Both the position numbers and the translations under genes were made by a program. Below are positions 37,729 through 51,713 of a DNA stretch of 64,000 bases, piece by piece. The stretch is taken from contig JALLLS010000068.1 of NCBI GenBank assembly GCA_025094145.1, forward strand, positions 62,001-126,000, given 5' to 3'. This DNA is from Spinellus fusiger. Lineage: Eukaryota > Mucoromycota > Mucoromycetes > Mucorales > Phycomycetaceae. The notes under the pieces are model-generated. The model saw only the letters and a program-made list of their open reading frames with translations, was not told the origin of the DNA and made no database searches. Within the stretch, counting starts at the first letter, position 1. The number at the start of each line of letters is the position of its first letter.

Positions 37729-39340
37729 TAGATCATATTCAGTACACAGCCACTTGTCTATTTATACTAAATAGACATGTCAAAATTGTTTTAATAAAAG
37801 TATCTCGTTTTGAGTCTGATATTCTTTCTAGAATTGAACCAACACAACCACCTCACTTGTTCACTTCTCCTTGCATCTATACATAATACCACACACGCTA
37901 CCATTTGCTTGTCACTTTCGACATATCATACAACTTGTACAAATAAGAAGAAAAAACGAAGAGCAAGAAACCACATATACACTTATCAATCCACATACAA
38001 ACATACAAGCATTCATTCAGCATCTTTATTTCTTTACTCAAAAAAAAGATGAAAGATAACTCTGCATTATTTTCATTTTCTTTTTCCTCTCTTACATACC
38101 ATCCACATTTGCTTTTACCCCCTCTCCTCTCCTTTATTTTCTTCTTGCTTGTCATATCACAATTGCAGAGAACCTTTTCCCCTCTCCTGCACTTCCCTTT
38201 TTCCCTTTTTTTTTAATTGCTTTGCTCTCTATACTGTGTAAATCTCTCCTGCCATTTTTATATAAAAGATTTCTTTATTCTTTCGCTCGTTCTTACTCTC
38301 ATTTTCTTTTTAAGAAAATGAGATCTTGTGCTGGGTTGATTTCCCGCTGTTATTATGTACTACTCTATGTGATACCATACTATATAAGTATCTTAACTTG
38401 GCATCAAGATACCTTGTATGTAGGCTATATCTGATAGGGCAGTCGTGTATTTGCTGATGTATCTAAAGTGAAAGAGTACAAACAATGCACAAGAAAAACA
38501 GTGTAGAATAGAAGTATAATAAAGTGACAAAAGCACGTGCCATGATCACATTTTTATTTTGTGTGCTTTCTCCATTATTAAAGCGGATAGTCATTAATAA
38601 TAATAATAATAATAGCACCCTCTCCATCAATAACGATAGTAAATGAATTTATTTTCATTCCTTTTATGTATAAATATAAATATAAATATAAATATAAATA
38701 TAAATATATAAATACTATTACTACTACCACCATGTACTCCCCTTATTTACATTATTATATAAAAATAGGTATTCATTTATAAAAATGGATAAACCATAAC
38801 TATACTATGATCATTTAAGAATGGAGTTTTGCATAAAAAGTCAATTCAATAGATTAGGAGTAAAAGTCAACAAGTTAAACTATTATTTTAGGGAACATCA
38901 AAATAGATCTTTTTTTTATTTTATCTTTTTTATCTTTTTATCTTTTTATCTTTTTTATCTTTTTTATCTTTTTTATCTTTTTTATCTTTTTTATCTATTC
39001 CATCTCTATAATAAATGTACAAAAATCCTTACAAGGATTTCATTTTATTTTCTTCAATTGAGTCAATGGAGCTTGACTAAATAGAATGACTCATACAGCC
39101 ATTACTGCTCTTTCTCTGGATAAACTATTTTTATCAAGACATGTTATCTACAGTCGCTTTTTATTAGTTCAACGGCGTCTGTGCATTTATTGACAGGTAA
39201 GAGCAAAAAGTCACAAATATCTTTACTTTTCTATCTCTCTACATTCTTTTTTTTTGCATGTCTGCTAAATTAGTCATTGCTTACAAATACAAATACAGCA
39301 AGAGCTACTTTACAAGACATGTACACCTTCAAGAATACTT
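37729..39340. other. Intergenic region with A/T-rich repeats
   Basis: No gene is supported. Repeats include (ATAAAT)n at 38,667-38,707 and a TTATCTTTTT array at 38,915-38,997. Confidence 0.55.
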
Positions 39341-39944
39341 TTAGAACCAAGAACTGACCCATGAAGAGAGAGATTGGGTTTCATTTTCTTCAATGACAGA
39401 GGAGGCCACTATGGTGGCTATTTCCACCTCTTCCTCCAGCTGCTGCTTCTCCTCTTCCTCCTGTGTTTGCGTTTGTGTTTGTGTTTGTGTTTCTGTTTGT
39501 GTCTGCTCCTTCTTTTCCTCTTCCTCCTCTTCCTCCTCTTCTTCATTGTCTATTTCATCCCCATAGACATCGGGATGTCTTCTGAAACAGTCTTGCATGT
39601 TCTTGAAATGTTCTACACAATCCACTCCCTTGGGTTCTGCTTCTGAATACACAAAACAACTAAAGGCTGCCTTGAATTCTTCACCACAAGGACCTGTTGC
39701 CATACCACCCAAACCTTACCATTCCAAAATATCATTTAGTGCTTGGTCTTTTTATTGTTATTCTTCTTCATGCTAGTGTTATTACTATTGTTTTTGGGAT
39801 GACAGTGGATAGAAGAAAAAGAAAGAATGCACACTACTATTCATTTTCATCATAGCATCCCACACGCATAATAATCCTTGTCTGTCATTTCTACCACCAC
39901 CACCACCAATAATAATGATAATAATAATGATGATAATAATGATG

Positions 39945-39977
<33 letters not shown>

Positions 39978-40199
39978 GCAATAGCAATAGCAATAATAAA
40001 TAAATAAATAAATAAAATGCTTACATGGGCAATCCCAGTTGATTTCTCCTGTCTCAGGATTAAATGCAGAAACACCTTCTTCTGGCTTGTTCTTTTGTTC
40101 TTCTACTTCATTTTCTGGTACCGGGGTTGTCTGCAAGTCGACATACTCTTTCTCAGCAAAGATAATGATATCTTTTCCATCTTTTACAGAAAATGACAT
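39341..40199 (-). CDS. MIA40: Mia40/CHCHD4 mitochondrial intermembrane-space oxidoreductase
   Basis: Two exons, 40199-40025 and 39714-39341 (310-nt intron, phase 1), giving 182 aa. Mia40 drives oxidative folding and import of cysteine-motif proteins into the intermembrane space. The redox CPC motif (C57-P-C59) is split by the intron. It is followed by LGGMATGPC and the twin CX9C pairs C68/C78 and C91/C101 ([24 protein letters not shown]). The N-terminus [18 protein letters not shown] and [12 protein letters not shown] match metazoan CHCHD4. Like CHCHD4 it lacks the long membrane-anchored presequence of yeast Mia40. The C-terminus is low-complexity: poly-Glu, then TQ repeats. The intron holds (AAT)n and (AAT/AGC)n microsatellites. 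Confidence 0.92.
39895..40015. repeat. (AAT)n microsatellite inside the Mia40 intron
   Basis: 'accacc', 'aataataatgat', 'aataataat', 'agcaat' and 'aataaata' runs lie end to end. They produce a long Ile/Tyr repeat ORF that is not real. Confidence 0.85.
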
Positions 40200-41100
40200 G
40201 GTGGTATTGTTATTGTGGTTCGTGTGACTGTGGCTGTGACTGTGGCTTATCAATAGCAATGGTCTGGTGGAACGAGATGTATGTGTATGAGTGTGTGAGT
40301 GTGTGTGTGTGTGAGTGTGTGTGTGTGTGTGTGTGAGTTTGTTTCTATGTCTTGCGAAAGAAGAAGAAAAAAGGACACTTTTTATGTGCAAGGTTGATAG
40401 GTTAGAATTATAAATATATATTAAAAAAAAAAGAGTAGGAGAAGCAGGCAAATATAAATAAATAAAAGCCAGCAGTGAGTGACTGGCTTAAAATCCAGTC
40501 GTAACATGGACAGTAGTCTTTCAGTAGTCTTTGAGTATAGGCGGTGTTTACGCTTTTTGTCTTGTTTTTATTTTTTTTTCTGTAGAAAGCATGCAAGCAA
40601 GCAAAAAAAAAGAAAAAAAAAGAGGGTTATATGTAAACTAAGATAATAAAAAGGTGTTTCATAAATGATGATAATAAAAATAACTAAAAATGTAAAGAGT
40701 AAAAGGGTTATGTACGAAAGATTATTATAAGGTGCTATTGTTATTATTAAGAGTAATTGTATTAGAAGCAAAGTAATAAAACCAAAGATAATAACAATGT
40801 TGAATGATTAGATAGAAATAAGAATAAGAATAAGAATAATAGAGTGAAGAAATAAAGATATAAAAAAACATAATAATAAAACGATCAACATTTGAAAGCA
40901 AATAAAGTTAGATATCATGACAAAGTGGATGAAAAATGGTTGCATAGAAAACGATTCTTGTGAAAATAAAATAGAAAGAAAACAATAACAATAAGAAAGA
41001 AATAAAGAAAAAGCTTAAAGAAAATCATGCAAATAATAATAACAAAAATAAAACAATAACAATAACAGTAACAATAGCAGGAAGAATCAATAGAAAAGGC
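40200..41100. other. Mia40 upstream region and kinase 3' flank
   Basis: A (GT)n/(GAGTGT)n tract lies at about 40,275-40,336 just upstream of the Mia40 start codon. The remainder is purine-rich AT DNA (AATA and AAGAAT units) with no gene. Confidence 0.55.
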
Positions 41101-42258
41101 TTAAAGATCTTGTAACCACGGATGGGTAAGAATTTGATGAACAGTGGGTCTTTTTTCAGGCGATCGTTCCAACATGGAGTTCACCAAGTGCATACATTTG
41201 ACTGATACTTTGATTTTGGGTGTTGTAAATCGACCTGCTAATGTCATATGAGGATCATGGAAAGGCACTTCACCAAATAGAATAGTATATAATAAAACAC
41301 CCAGCGACCAGACTTCGGCTGGCTCGGCACGGTACGGCAGAGATTGCAGAATTTCGGGAGAAGCAAAGGAGACGGTCCCATAGAACTTTTTAAACAGACA
41401 TGTACGATTTTCTCCGTAATGACGAGGGAGAATTACAGCGGATCCAAAATCGATCATTTTTACTTTATAGTTGCGATCAATCACAATGTTTTCGTCTTTA
41501 ATATCTCGGTGGCAGAGACCCAGTGAGTCGAGATGGGCAATGCAGTCCACAATTTGACGAAAGATGGACTTGGCCAGAAATTCATCAAAATGACGGTGCT
41601 GCTCAATGCATTCAAACAAGTCGCATGAGGTACGTTGGCCCATAGGATAGGCTGAGTAAGGATATATGCCGGTGTCTGACATATTGGAGAGTGTGGGAGA
41701 ATGAGAAAAGGTGACAGGTGGTGTAGCAGGTGGTGTTATCATGATATTAGAGGGAAGATTGGATGTAGGGGCAGTAGGTTCGTTGGTCCATTCACTGCCA
41801 TGAAGCTCCATAACGAGATAGAAGAAGAATTTGTCTTGGAAGCAGTCAATGTATTCAATCATATTGGGATGACGGACATTCTTAAGTACATAGATCTCCA
41901 TAGGAATAGCACCAAGAATGGGGTCTCTCACCCATGCACTGTCTGGTACTTTTTCACGAAAAATAAACTTGACAGCTCTTTCAATGCCAGTAGATCTCTC
42001 ATAAGCAGACATTACAAAGCCAAAGCCACCGCTTCCGAGTTCTTGTCCAAGTGCATAACGTGCAATAAAGTCGGGATGCATACAGTGCTGGGGCAAGTGT
42101 TGGGTGGGTAGACTAGAAGGTGAGCAAGGTGGTGAAGGCATGTTGGTGTTGTATTTTGAAATAGGAATAGAGATAGAAGGAAGAGTAGGTTTAGGAATTG
42201 AACAGTAATTATACAATTGAACAGGTGTACAAGCCATAGTACGTCGGTAATAAAACAA
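41101..42258 (-). CDS. PAS-kinase-like Ser/Thr protein kinase (catalytic domain only)
   Basis: A single exon, 385 aa. A second possible start is the Met at residue 8. The complete kinase core has the glycine loop GSGGFG (75-80), catalytic Lys97 in RAVKF, helix-C Glu121, HRDIKDEN (from 250), DFG (270-272) and SPE in place of APE (300-302). The blocks SAWVRDPILGAIPMEIYVL and HRDIKDENIVID resemble the PASK/Psk1 catalytic domain ('SSWVRHPVLGMIPSEIHVL'), a nutrient-sensing kinase family. No PAS domain is present: the N-terminus is about 60 aa and Pro/Ser-rich. An unusual Pro/Thr/Ser-rich insert of about 55 residues (156-211) sits at the hinge, between the MELHG and CDLFECIE segments. Confidence 0.85.
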   Translation of the reverse strand: MFYYRRTMACTPVQLYNYCSIPKPTLPSISIPISKYNTNMPSPPCSPSSLPTQHLPQHCMHPDFIARYALGQELGSGGFGFVMSAYERSTGIERAVKFIFREKVPDSAWVRDPILGAIPMEIYVLKNVRHPNMIEYIDCFQDKFFFYLVMELHGSEWTNEPTAPTSNLPSNIMITPPATPPVTFSHSPTLSNMSDTGIYPYSAYPMGQRTSCDLFECIEQHRHFDEFLAKSIFRQIVDCIAHLDSLGLCHRDIKDENIVIDRNYKVKMIDFGSAVILPRHYGENRTCLFKKFYGTVSFASPEILQSLPYRAEPAEVWSLGVLLYTILFGEVPFHDPHMTLAGRFTTPKIKVSVKCMHLVNSMLERSPEKRPTVHQILTHPWLQDL

Positions 42259-44974
42259 TGGAATACCACTAATAGGAAGAGAGAAAAAAAAATGAAAGGT
42301 CAGGAATGAAAGGCTTTATTTAAAAAACATCAATGACAAGGGTTAAGAGGGTTTGTAGGGGTGAGGGAGGATAGTTTGCTTTAGCTAGTTGAGATCTCCA
42401 GGGAGAATTATTAAATGCGATAGGGGTACAATTACTGGATGTTATCTGAGACAATAGAATCAGACAGAAAAAAGCCCATTTTTGAACATTGATTAATTGA
42501 TCGATGAATAATTAAAGACATGAACCTACACACATTGATGAATAAACAAGTAGAGGTGGAGATTTGCACAGAGAAATTGGTAGGGAGAGAAATACTCACT
42601 CTTGCCTTACTTTCTATTGTTTGTAGGTCCTTTGCTCTCCTTTCCTACTGCTGATCTGGGATTATGTTCCCTTCACTGGCATTCACTAATAGAATTTGAC
42701 TTTGTTCTTTTTGCATCCTTCTACTGCCTTTGAATCCCCAAAATAGCGTTGCCATTCTACCTTAATTTTCTAAATAAAATAGAACCGGCTTTACAGAGAT
42801 CGATAAGAATATACCCTTTGTCCAAGCTCTGTTTTATTTGTAAAAATCCTAAGATCTTTGTCTTGAGTAATTCTTGATCACTTACTTGATAGCATTGTGT
42901 GTTCTTGTAGACATGGGGATAGATGGGCAAGATCTGTAATGACGTTGCTGAGTTTATTTTCTTATCTTTTGTTCATCTTATCATTCTTTTTATGTTTCTG
43001 ATTTGAGAATAATTTTAAATGATGGGTATATTCCTTTGTTTCTCTATAATGAACTATACTATTTCAGTCGTCTCTGATCTAACACATTATAGAGTTGAAA
43101 TGTTCGTCATTGATCCACCAACGTTCACTCTCACTGTAGACAGGCAAAACAGAGCAAAAAGAGTGAGGCTTCTGTGAATCACGGGTTAAAATTATTGCAT
43201 AATAAATAAATAAATAAATAAATAAATAAAAGAAAGAACATCAGACATCACAGCTACGACCCTGTACATTGTTAATATAGCCGCAAGCATGCTTATATAA
43301 TAACCATTTTGACTGAATCAAGTGATAGTCTACTATTCAACCTGATAGGCTAGTACGTTCTCTTATCATTTAATATATGCATGTAGAGATATATTACCTC
43401 ATCGTTCAACCAATCTTTTATCTTTAAAACATAAAAAAAACAGCCCGAAAAACATCGATGGTTTGAACATTATGTCAACTTATTCAGTAATCGTAAATGT
43501 GTAATTAGAAAGACCAAATAATGATAATAATGATATTCCAATTCAAATAATATTCTTCAATTGGCCTTACAGTCTTAAAAGTAGTACTGTATGCCTTTGT
43601 GTCTATTATTAGCAAAGAAATTGGACACTATAGTATGAGTAGTCATGTCATACTGTCAATGTGCTGTAGTTTAGCTAAGAAACAGCCTAAATTGCGGAAT
43701 AAAGAGTAATTCACTCTTATCGAGTACACTTTCCATTTCGCCCACTGATGCATTCATGTAGAATAGTAGCCATAATGAAGCAATGCATTTCATTTTTCTC
43801 TATCAGATCACAGCCTCTTGGATGTCAGAAAATAAACAATATCTATCCCTCTAATGACTAATGGGTGGATTCTGAGGCAGAATGAACTCATCCTGCTAAA
43901 TGATCTGTTATAGAAAGATGACTTTTTATATTTTCATGCCAAGAATCATTCTTGTGTGCATACTTTAGATGGCCTTTTGTAATATGTACGCTTACATACC
44001 TTTTAGCTCATAAGTTGTAATCTCATGCTATATTTCATAAAGAGAATTGTCTACACATACAGCCTATACACTGTCCTTTAGACATGAGCCATTTTATGGG
44101 ACGGGAATCAACAAAAGTATTACAGTAGAATTATCAATAATAAAAGGACATGTTATATTTTTGATGCCTTGATGGATTACTGACACTATGTGCAGTCAAA
44201 TATAGTTATTGTCATGCTATGAAAACAGCTCTTTCCACCCTTCCCCCTTCTTCATTTACACACATTCATACAATTATACAATTTTTCGGTCTCTCCCGTT
44301 CTATTATTCCATTATTCTACCCTCCTCCCTTCTTTTTCATCCCCTTCCCCCGATACTATCACCCACTTACCCATGATGAAGCCCCTGTCACCAAGGTGCC
44401 TATTTCTATACAAGGTAAAAATCCCTGAGAACCCCACTCGCACAAACCCATCTTCAGGAAACACATGTTTATAGATACACATCGAGAGAAGCATGTGGAT
44501 AGGTGGATAGGTAGATAAGTAGATGGACAAATAAACAGATAGACATACAACACTACCCCAAGATCATCCGTCTTATCACTTTAAAATATTACTTATCACT
44601 GTATCACACTACGAACCTGGATTCTCTACATTTTTGCTCATCTTCCAGATCCCCTTGTGCTCCCCTGCCCACTAGAAAGGAGTGTTCCCGAGCACTATTG
44701 AGTATTGCATTTCTCTTCTGCTTCTTCTTCCCTTTCCCTGTTTCTGTTCCTTTCTCTACCAATGTCAGCTTGCCTCATCCTTTTTCTTTTTTCTTTTTCT
44801 GCAACAGAAAGCTGGGTAGTTCTGGATCCAGCTCATTTTAAAAGAGACCTACCCAGCCCCCTCGAAAAAGAAAGAAAGAAACAAAGGTAGCAAAAAACAA
44901 ACAAAAAACAAACCAACCCCATTCTTTCTACTGTACAAAAATGCTTTATTCAATATGAGAACATCATGTGTGAC
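42259..44974. other. Intergenic region
   Basis: About 2.7 kb of AT-rich DNA with (AATA)n at 43,200-43,232 and a pyrimidine-rich patch at 44,230-44,400. No coding region is supported. Confidence 0.55.
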
Positions 44975-45856
44975 TTAGTTCATGGTCTCTACCAGCTTAT
45001 TAATATCTTCTATCTCATTCTTTCCACCTTCTGCACTGTCTATCATTGCTCTCAGCTTCTTCTGACGCCATCCCCTGATAGGACTGGACAGTCTAAAAGG
45101 ACACAGGAACTTATTGACAAGATCAAATTGGTCTCCTACTGTCACTATCTGATGAATAAGATCCTCCACACAGATAATGTTGTGCTCTCCCAAGACTTCT
45201 TCCACCATGGCATTGTCTGAGATGGGTGTGCGCTTTCCTTGGATCTGGGCATACCCACGCTTTGTCAACAAGTCACGCACGGTTTTCAGACTTGGTTCAC
45301 CCACTGTCACATAGGGCTCAATGACCTTCAACAGGGGGGCTGTTGTCTTGTCGTATTTTACAAATACACCTGTGTTCAATGAAGTCAGACGCAATTGACT
45401 GAAGCTCTTGCGTACAGCAGGGTGCAGAGTAGCTGCTGACTTGTAGCGCAATACAAACACTAATGCATCTTCCTTGGCCACCTGGGTTTTGGAGGCAGCT
45501 TTGATTTGACGTTGGCGACGAAGACGACTGCCTTCCTTTTCAAGATCTCGGCGAGTACGGATCAGTTGGTCAATACGTTTGAATACAGTCTTGTTCTTTC
45601 TCTTTTTTTGACGTATTTCGGCTCTCTTTTGTGCATTTTCAATGGCTTTTTTCTCATTGATCTTTCTCTTTTTCAAAAGATTCTCGGGGACATAGATGGG
45701 ATTGGCAATGTTGGGTGTGCTATGGGTTATAAGAGAGAGAGAATAAGAGAGAATAAGAGAATAAGAGAATAAGAGAGATTAGATAAGGTTCATTATAAAA
45801 GGCCTGTCTCTATGCTATTGTCTACCAAAGTGTGATCTTCCTTACCTGTCTGCCAT
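44975..45856 (-). CDS. uL30-family ribosome-biogenesis protein (Rlp7/RPL7L1-like)
   Basis: Two exons, 45856-45846 (11 nt: Met-Ala-Asp plus two bases) and 45719-44975, giving 251 aa. Splicing yields MADSTPNIANPIYVPENLLK, where VPENLLKKRK is the RPL7L1/Rlp7 N-terminal signature. The core includes VIEPYVTVGEPSLKTVRDL, LTKRGYAQIQ, LSDNA-like ISDNAMVEEVLG and CVEDLIHQIVTVG, and the end is INKLVETMN. The core is diverged from canonical uL30 and lacks the usual GGxxGNRE segment. I therefore favour the nucleolar pre-60S factor Rlp7 over the structural protein L7, but cannot exclude the latter. It is divergent from the Arf1 gene, with about 0.9 kb between starts. Confidence 0.8.
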
Positions 45857-46600
45857 GATGAAGGGGATGTAGATTTGATCTTTATTATTTTCAGTTGCTT
45901 TTTTTGCTGATAATGAGAATAGACTCCGAAGATACCCACGTGATATCAGCCACCGATGGGAGTTGGAGAGAGAGAGTTGGAGAGATAGGCGGAGGATAAA
46001 ACAAGATCAGATGAGAGATGAGAATGTGTCTGTTCACCTATGGAAGTGAAGCAGGTAAATAACTCACCAAGTTGATGGCTAACATAAGATAATTAACAAA
46101 AGATCCATTATTGACTAGTAAATTCAGTTTGTTTTCCTTATTCACTACAGGCACTACACATTAGCAGGACGCATGAATACACTTTAAACAGGCCAAACAG
46201 ACTCAGAATCACCCTCTGTTTCTTTCTGTTTCTGTATCGAGTAAAGTAGCTTATTCTATGGATTCTTTATATCCTATAAAGTAGGATAAAAAAAAGAAAA
46301 AAGGAAATGGAAAAGTGGAAATAGCCATAGCAACCCCCTTTGCAGCTCTTCTCTAATCTTCAACACAGAACCCAAATGACTTTCATCTTTGTATATTTAG
46401 AATAAAAAAACAACTCAAAGTGAGAGAATAAAAAAGAAAGGGCAGATGGGAGGACCCTTATCACAGTGACAAGTGGGACGTCACCCTACAAAGGTCAAAA
46501 GAAGCAGAGACCAACAAGACCATGATGGAGTTTGAATATTGAGAGTACGTCACTCTAAAATAGACTGCCTCTGCCCAGCTAATGTGAACAGTCTCTATAG
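45857..46600. other. Divergent intergenic region, Rlp7-like / arf1
   Basis: No coding frame of note. It should hold the promoters of both flanking genes. Confidence 0.5.
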
Positions 46601-46660
46601 ATGACAAGTATCACTCTCTGATTCGTGCTGTGTTTGAACCAAACGCTGAGCCAATACGTG
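46598..46660 (+). promoter_or_regulatory. Upstream block shared by all three Arf genes (copy 1)
   Basis: The sequence beginning 'atagatgacaagtatc' and continuing '...tctctga' and 'gtgctg.gttt' recurs upstream of the other two Arf genes. It lies about 190 bp before this start codon. It may be a promoter element or transcribed leader kept since the duplication. Its function is inference. Confidence 0.6.
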
Positions 46661-46671
46661 CGGTTGTTTAA

Positions 46672-47716
<1,045 letters not shown>

Positions 47717-49860
47717 ACACATATAAGCAAAAGAAAATAGAGAAAAAGAACAAAGGAGAACAGAGTTTATTAAGCAAGAACAGTCCTGTCATTCAAAGAA
47801 GAATGGGAGGAAAACAAAATAGGCTGTATTTTCCTCTTCTTTTCCTCTGCTATTAGTTGTGTCCATCTCATTCTATTCAATATTAAACCTATCTACATAT
47901 ACACCAACCCATTCATGACTGTGTCTCTTTAGAAAGAAAGAAGCAGATTGAGATTCTTGTTTGTAACTGGTTGTTGCTATAGGTTATTGATCCCTGCAAT
48001 TAGGAAAGTTATTATAGCCTGTCTTATAGAGTCTGTTTTACCTTGCTATAAGAGAACAACTGCCAGCAAGTAACAACATACTTCTTTACACTCACTGGCT
48101 GGCTGTGGTGTTTATATCTAATAGAGTAGAACTCTCCTTTTTTATAAAGGTACTCTGTTCAATACAGTCTGCACGACACCCTACTGTAACAGCAGGATAT
48201 AAGGCAGCAATACTGATGGGATGCAGGGAGACAGAGCGGACTACAGTGGAGTGATCTCAAGAGGATGATGATGTCACCAGAGTATGACACATTCCAAATA
48301 CATTAATGGTCTCTTGCTATTAAAAAAAAGAATGCAAAAAAAGGTCTTTTGCTATATTCTTAATTGAATGCAAGAATACAAAAAGAAAAATTCTTAATTG
48401 AATGTATTAAGTGTGCAAGAGATTATTTCCTCTTACGTTATTAAACCTTTATAGTTACACCAACAAACAATAAAAGAACTCGAGTGGCTTCTTAATGGGC
48501 TATCCAAGAATACTGGATTAATATAGAAGAGAAAAAAAAAGACTAAGATCAAGATGCCTTTCTTTGAAATTGATTGAGATACAAAGGCAGTCGTAGTGCT
48601 GGTGGAGTGTCTGTGAATGAAAAGAGAAATAGCAATATCTATATCACAGTTTAATCTTTCAAAGAAATACTATATTGTTGTTCATGGTTTTATATCTTTT
48701 TTGATCCATAAGATAGGCTACTGAATAAAAGGGGTTTTCAATAAATAGATTGATGTATGCATGAATAAAATAAACAATCAGCAATAGACAGCAATAATTA
48801 GATTCATTCTCATTATACTATTGATATTTTGTAGGCCATAAGTCTAATCAGTAGCAATAATAACACGAGTATGTCTCCAATAAATCATCAAGTCAGATTA
48901 AGCACAAAAATAAGAAAATTTTCCTATAGAAAGATAGAAACTAGAATCACATTGTATACTCTATTATTCTTTTCTTATACAATAATTATCCCTATTGAAA
49001 TAGGTGCAGATTTCATAAGAAGCATAGAATACTATCATCTTTAGGAATAAACCAAATAGATATAGACAGAAATTATATTAATAACATTCTCTTTATTAAT
49101 TCAATTAATTAAATAAATATTTTATCGTCTCTACTCTCTCTAATAACTAAAATAATAAGTTGTAAGCACTATGGAGTGTATTGAAATAAGAATTGCTGTA
49201 GTTGGTATGTTGATATCACAATTCGGAAAACTAAGATTCAACCCATATTTAGTACTATTTCAATCTTATACACCTAATAACAAGTCGACATCCCAAAATA
49301 CTATCTCCGTTTTAAAATGGAAGATACTTCCCCTTTATAGAAATGAATAGACAATAGACAGCACTACAGAATACAAGGAGCATTTTTATTGGGTGCTGTT
49401 ATTTGGACTAATTTTTTTGGGTGAAAACATGAGAACTGAAATATTTTACTTGTGTTTTTTGGCCAGTCAATGTATTGATCAAAATTCAGCTTTTTTTACT
49501 ACAGAAATTATACTTGGAAATCATCGTTATGCAATGATAAGTCTGTATGAAGTTTAGCATACTATTCCAAGTCCAGAAAAGTGGCTTCTACTCTAGGATA
49601 TGAAAGATTTAACAAATTAAATAACATATATTTATGAATCAGTTCTTAAATAACATACCATCTTTTGCGTATCTCTTTTCAAATGATAAGTTCCTATTCC
49701 AGAAAGACTTGGCTATTCTTCAGTGTTGAGATTCAATACTCTAATTGCTTCTTACAGTCTTGGAAATTATATAACTTCCCAAAACAAACGCTTATATGTA
49801 CTGAAGTTCTGAATCAAGTTATCTCTCATAGTCATTTTAACTTCCCAAAACCTTTTTTTT
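47717..49860. other. Intergenic region after arf1
   Basis: AT-rich, with no full gene. A terminal-exon-like scrap at 48,458-48,531 is listed separately. Confidence 0.5.
48458..48531 (+). pseudogene. Possible Arf-like terminal-exon relic
   Basis: After a splice-acceptor-like 'cctttatag', one frame reads IKELEWLLNGLSKNTGLI and then a stop. It resembles the C-terminal helix of Arf-family GTPases (compare EGLEWLSSNL in arf1). No other exons were found around it, so it may be a fragment of a further duplicate or chance. Confidence 0.25.
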
Positions 49861-49969
49861 CTCCATACAACTGAACAGATAAAGCCCTGAAACCACAAAA
49901 TCCATCTTTCTTAACATCTATTACCTATGTGTAAGCTACAGTTGGAATCTTGCTTTTTATATCGTAATT

Positions 49970-51320
49970 GGGTTTTTGGAATACATCAATTTCATGCCTC
50001 TTTCCCACTGCTATTTCATTTTTGATGATGATTATTATTTTGCTGAAACATTATCAATGCGCTCAAATGCAACATTTAGATCCCTCGTGCTAGTTCTTAT
50101 CTCTCGTTTCATAAGAGAATGTACACCTTCAACCCTAGAAGAAAGTATGAAGTTGAAGTGCAATATTTTGTTAGTCCAAGCAGATATAAATCTATATAAA
50201 CATACAACTTTAGTTGTTTTGAATTAATTATTTTTAAGTTAAATAAATACAAGTAAACAAAGTTTTTCTTTGTAAATAAGCCATGTTGACTCTATATACT
50301 TTATAAAGTTGCTTGGACCGTAAAGCTCTCCGCTACTGTTAGTGCCCAGCTCTAGCAACTTATTCTTGAACTCTTTTAACCTTTCGTTATAGTTCATTTC
50401 TGTCGAAGAGTATCCAGCAAGAATACTCCATTCTCTTTGAATCTTGTCACTCTTTTCTTTATCAATTCCAAGAATATATTTTACGAGGCTAGATAAAATA
50501 TCCATACATATGTGTCATCGACATAGTAAATGAGTAGCCTGGGAAGAACTTCTTCCAAGGCATTCATCAGTGCCAGCTCACGATCCGTTACCATAGCTTT
50601 GGGATAATGCTTCTCTGAAAAGCAAAAGCGTTCCATCTGGATTAAAATCCAAGTGTCATCAGCTACTTTCTCATTTATGATGAAGACAACGCCAAAAATA
50701 AATGTACACTTCGAGTTTATAATACCAACTACTTATACCATTGGCATTTTGTAATGATTTATTTTGTATATAGCATCAATTAGAATAACAGTTGAGTATC
50801 TTTCAAAAAGCTTCACAGAGTCTTTTTAGCAAAGAAAAAGGCCAGTCAGTTTTCCTGAAATTGCATCATATTTTAACTCGTAGTGACAGTCTCTATTTTT
50901 ACACAGATTATCAACAAGAGAGTGATCTGGAAGCTTGTTGTTCAATTCATCTTCTCTATGCTTTCTAATTGCATTGTATATGGATTTCTTATTAATAGAT
51001 TTACCTGTATTTCTCTGCATCAAGGCAGTCATCCTATTGGACGGTGATGTACCAGACTTAGTCATTACAGAAACAATCTTCTTCTGATCTTCTATTGGGC
51101 GTCTATGCAATGAATGGCCGTCGTATTCTTCTTTTATTGGCAAGTACTTGTGAGTAATGTCTTTCACTATAATAAAAAAACTGTTCTTTCTTGAGACCAA
51201 TATACCAACTCAATGGACAGTCAATTCTTTTGGATCTACCAGAACGGCGTTGTTTACCAAAAGACTTTGAGTATATTATAGTACTGGTGGGCTTTCTTCC
51301 CCTATTACTGATCAACTCAC
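49970..51320 (-). mobile_element. Decayed Mutator-like (MULE/FAR1-type) transposase
   Basis: Three or more broken minus-strand frames line up in MULE order. A FAR1-like zinc region is at about 51,309-51,190 (RGRKP, GRSKRIDCPLSWY), and an RRPIEDQKKIV / MTALMQRNTG / KSIYNAIRKHRE region at about 51,110-50,900. The transposase core at about 50,760-50,520 has YKINHYKMPMV, DDTWILIQME and KAMVTDRELALMNALEEVLP. A C-terminal ESTWLIYKEKL lies near 50,285, with SSRVEGVHSLMKREIRTSTR at about 50,150-50,060. Frameshifts and stops make it dead. Terminal repeats were not identified. Confidence 0.75.
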
Positions 51321-51713
51321 AATTTCTGAGAGAACCCTTTCCATCAGGATTTATTCACTACTAAAGCTCTTGATCACGATTTACAAAATAATCACAAGTA
51401 GGTAATTCTTCTATGTAAGATAGGGTGGGGTAATGCAATAGAAAAGAATATAAACAAACAGTAACAAAGCTTAAAGAAAAATAACTTTATTAAAATAAGA
51501 CGACACCATTCTTATATTTTCATGTCTAATCTAGTGTGCTACTAACTAAATTAATTACTCTATATCATTCGGTCCAGCGATAATTGTCCTTTAAAGATTC
51601 TACTGACGATAGTGTTAATATTTTAAATTTATACTTCAAAAAAAAGGCTATTTTTTTGTTTTGTTTTTGGATTTACAGCAAAATATTCTCATTTTTACAG
51701 TGAATTAGCTAAA

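Noticed and set aside
39891..40075. Extension of the Mia40 exon 1 frame into an Ile/Tyr-rich tail
   Set aside because: It reads through the GTAAGC donor into an (AAT)n intron. Splicing to 39714 restores CPC and CX9C motifs.
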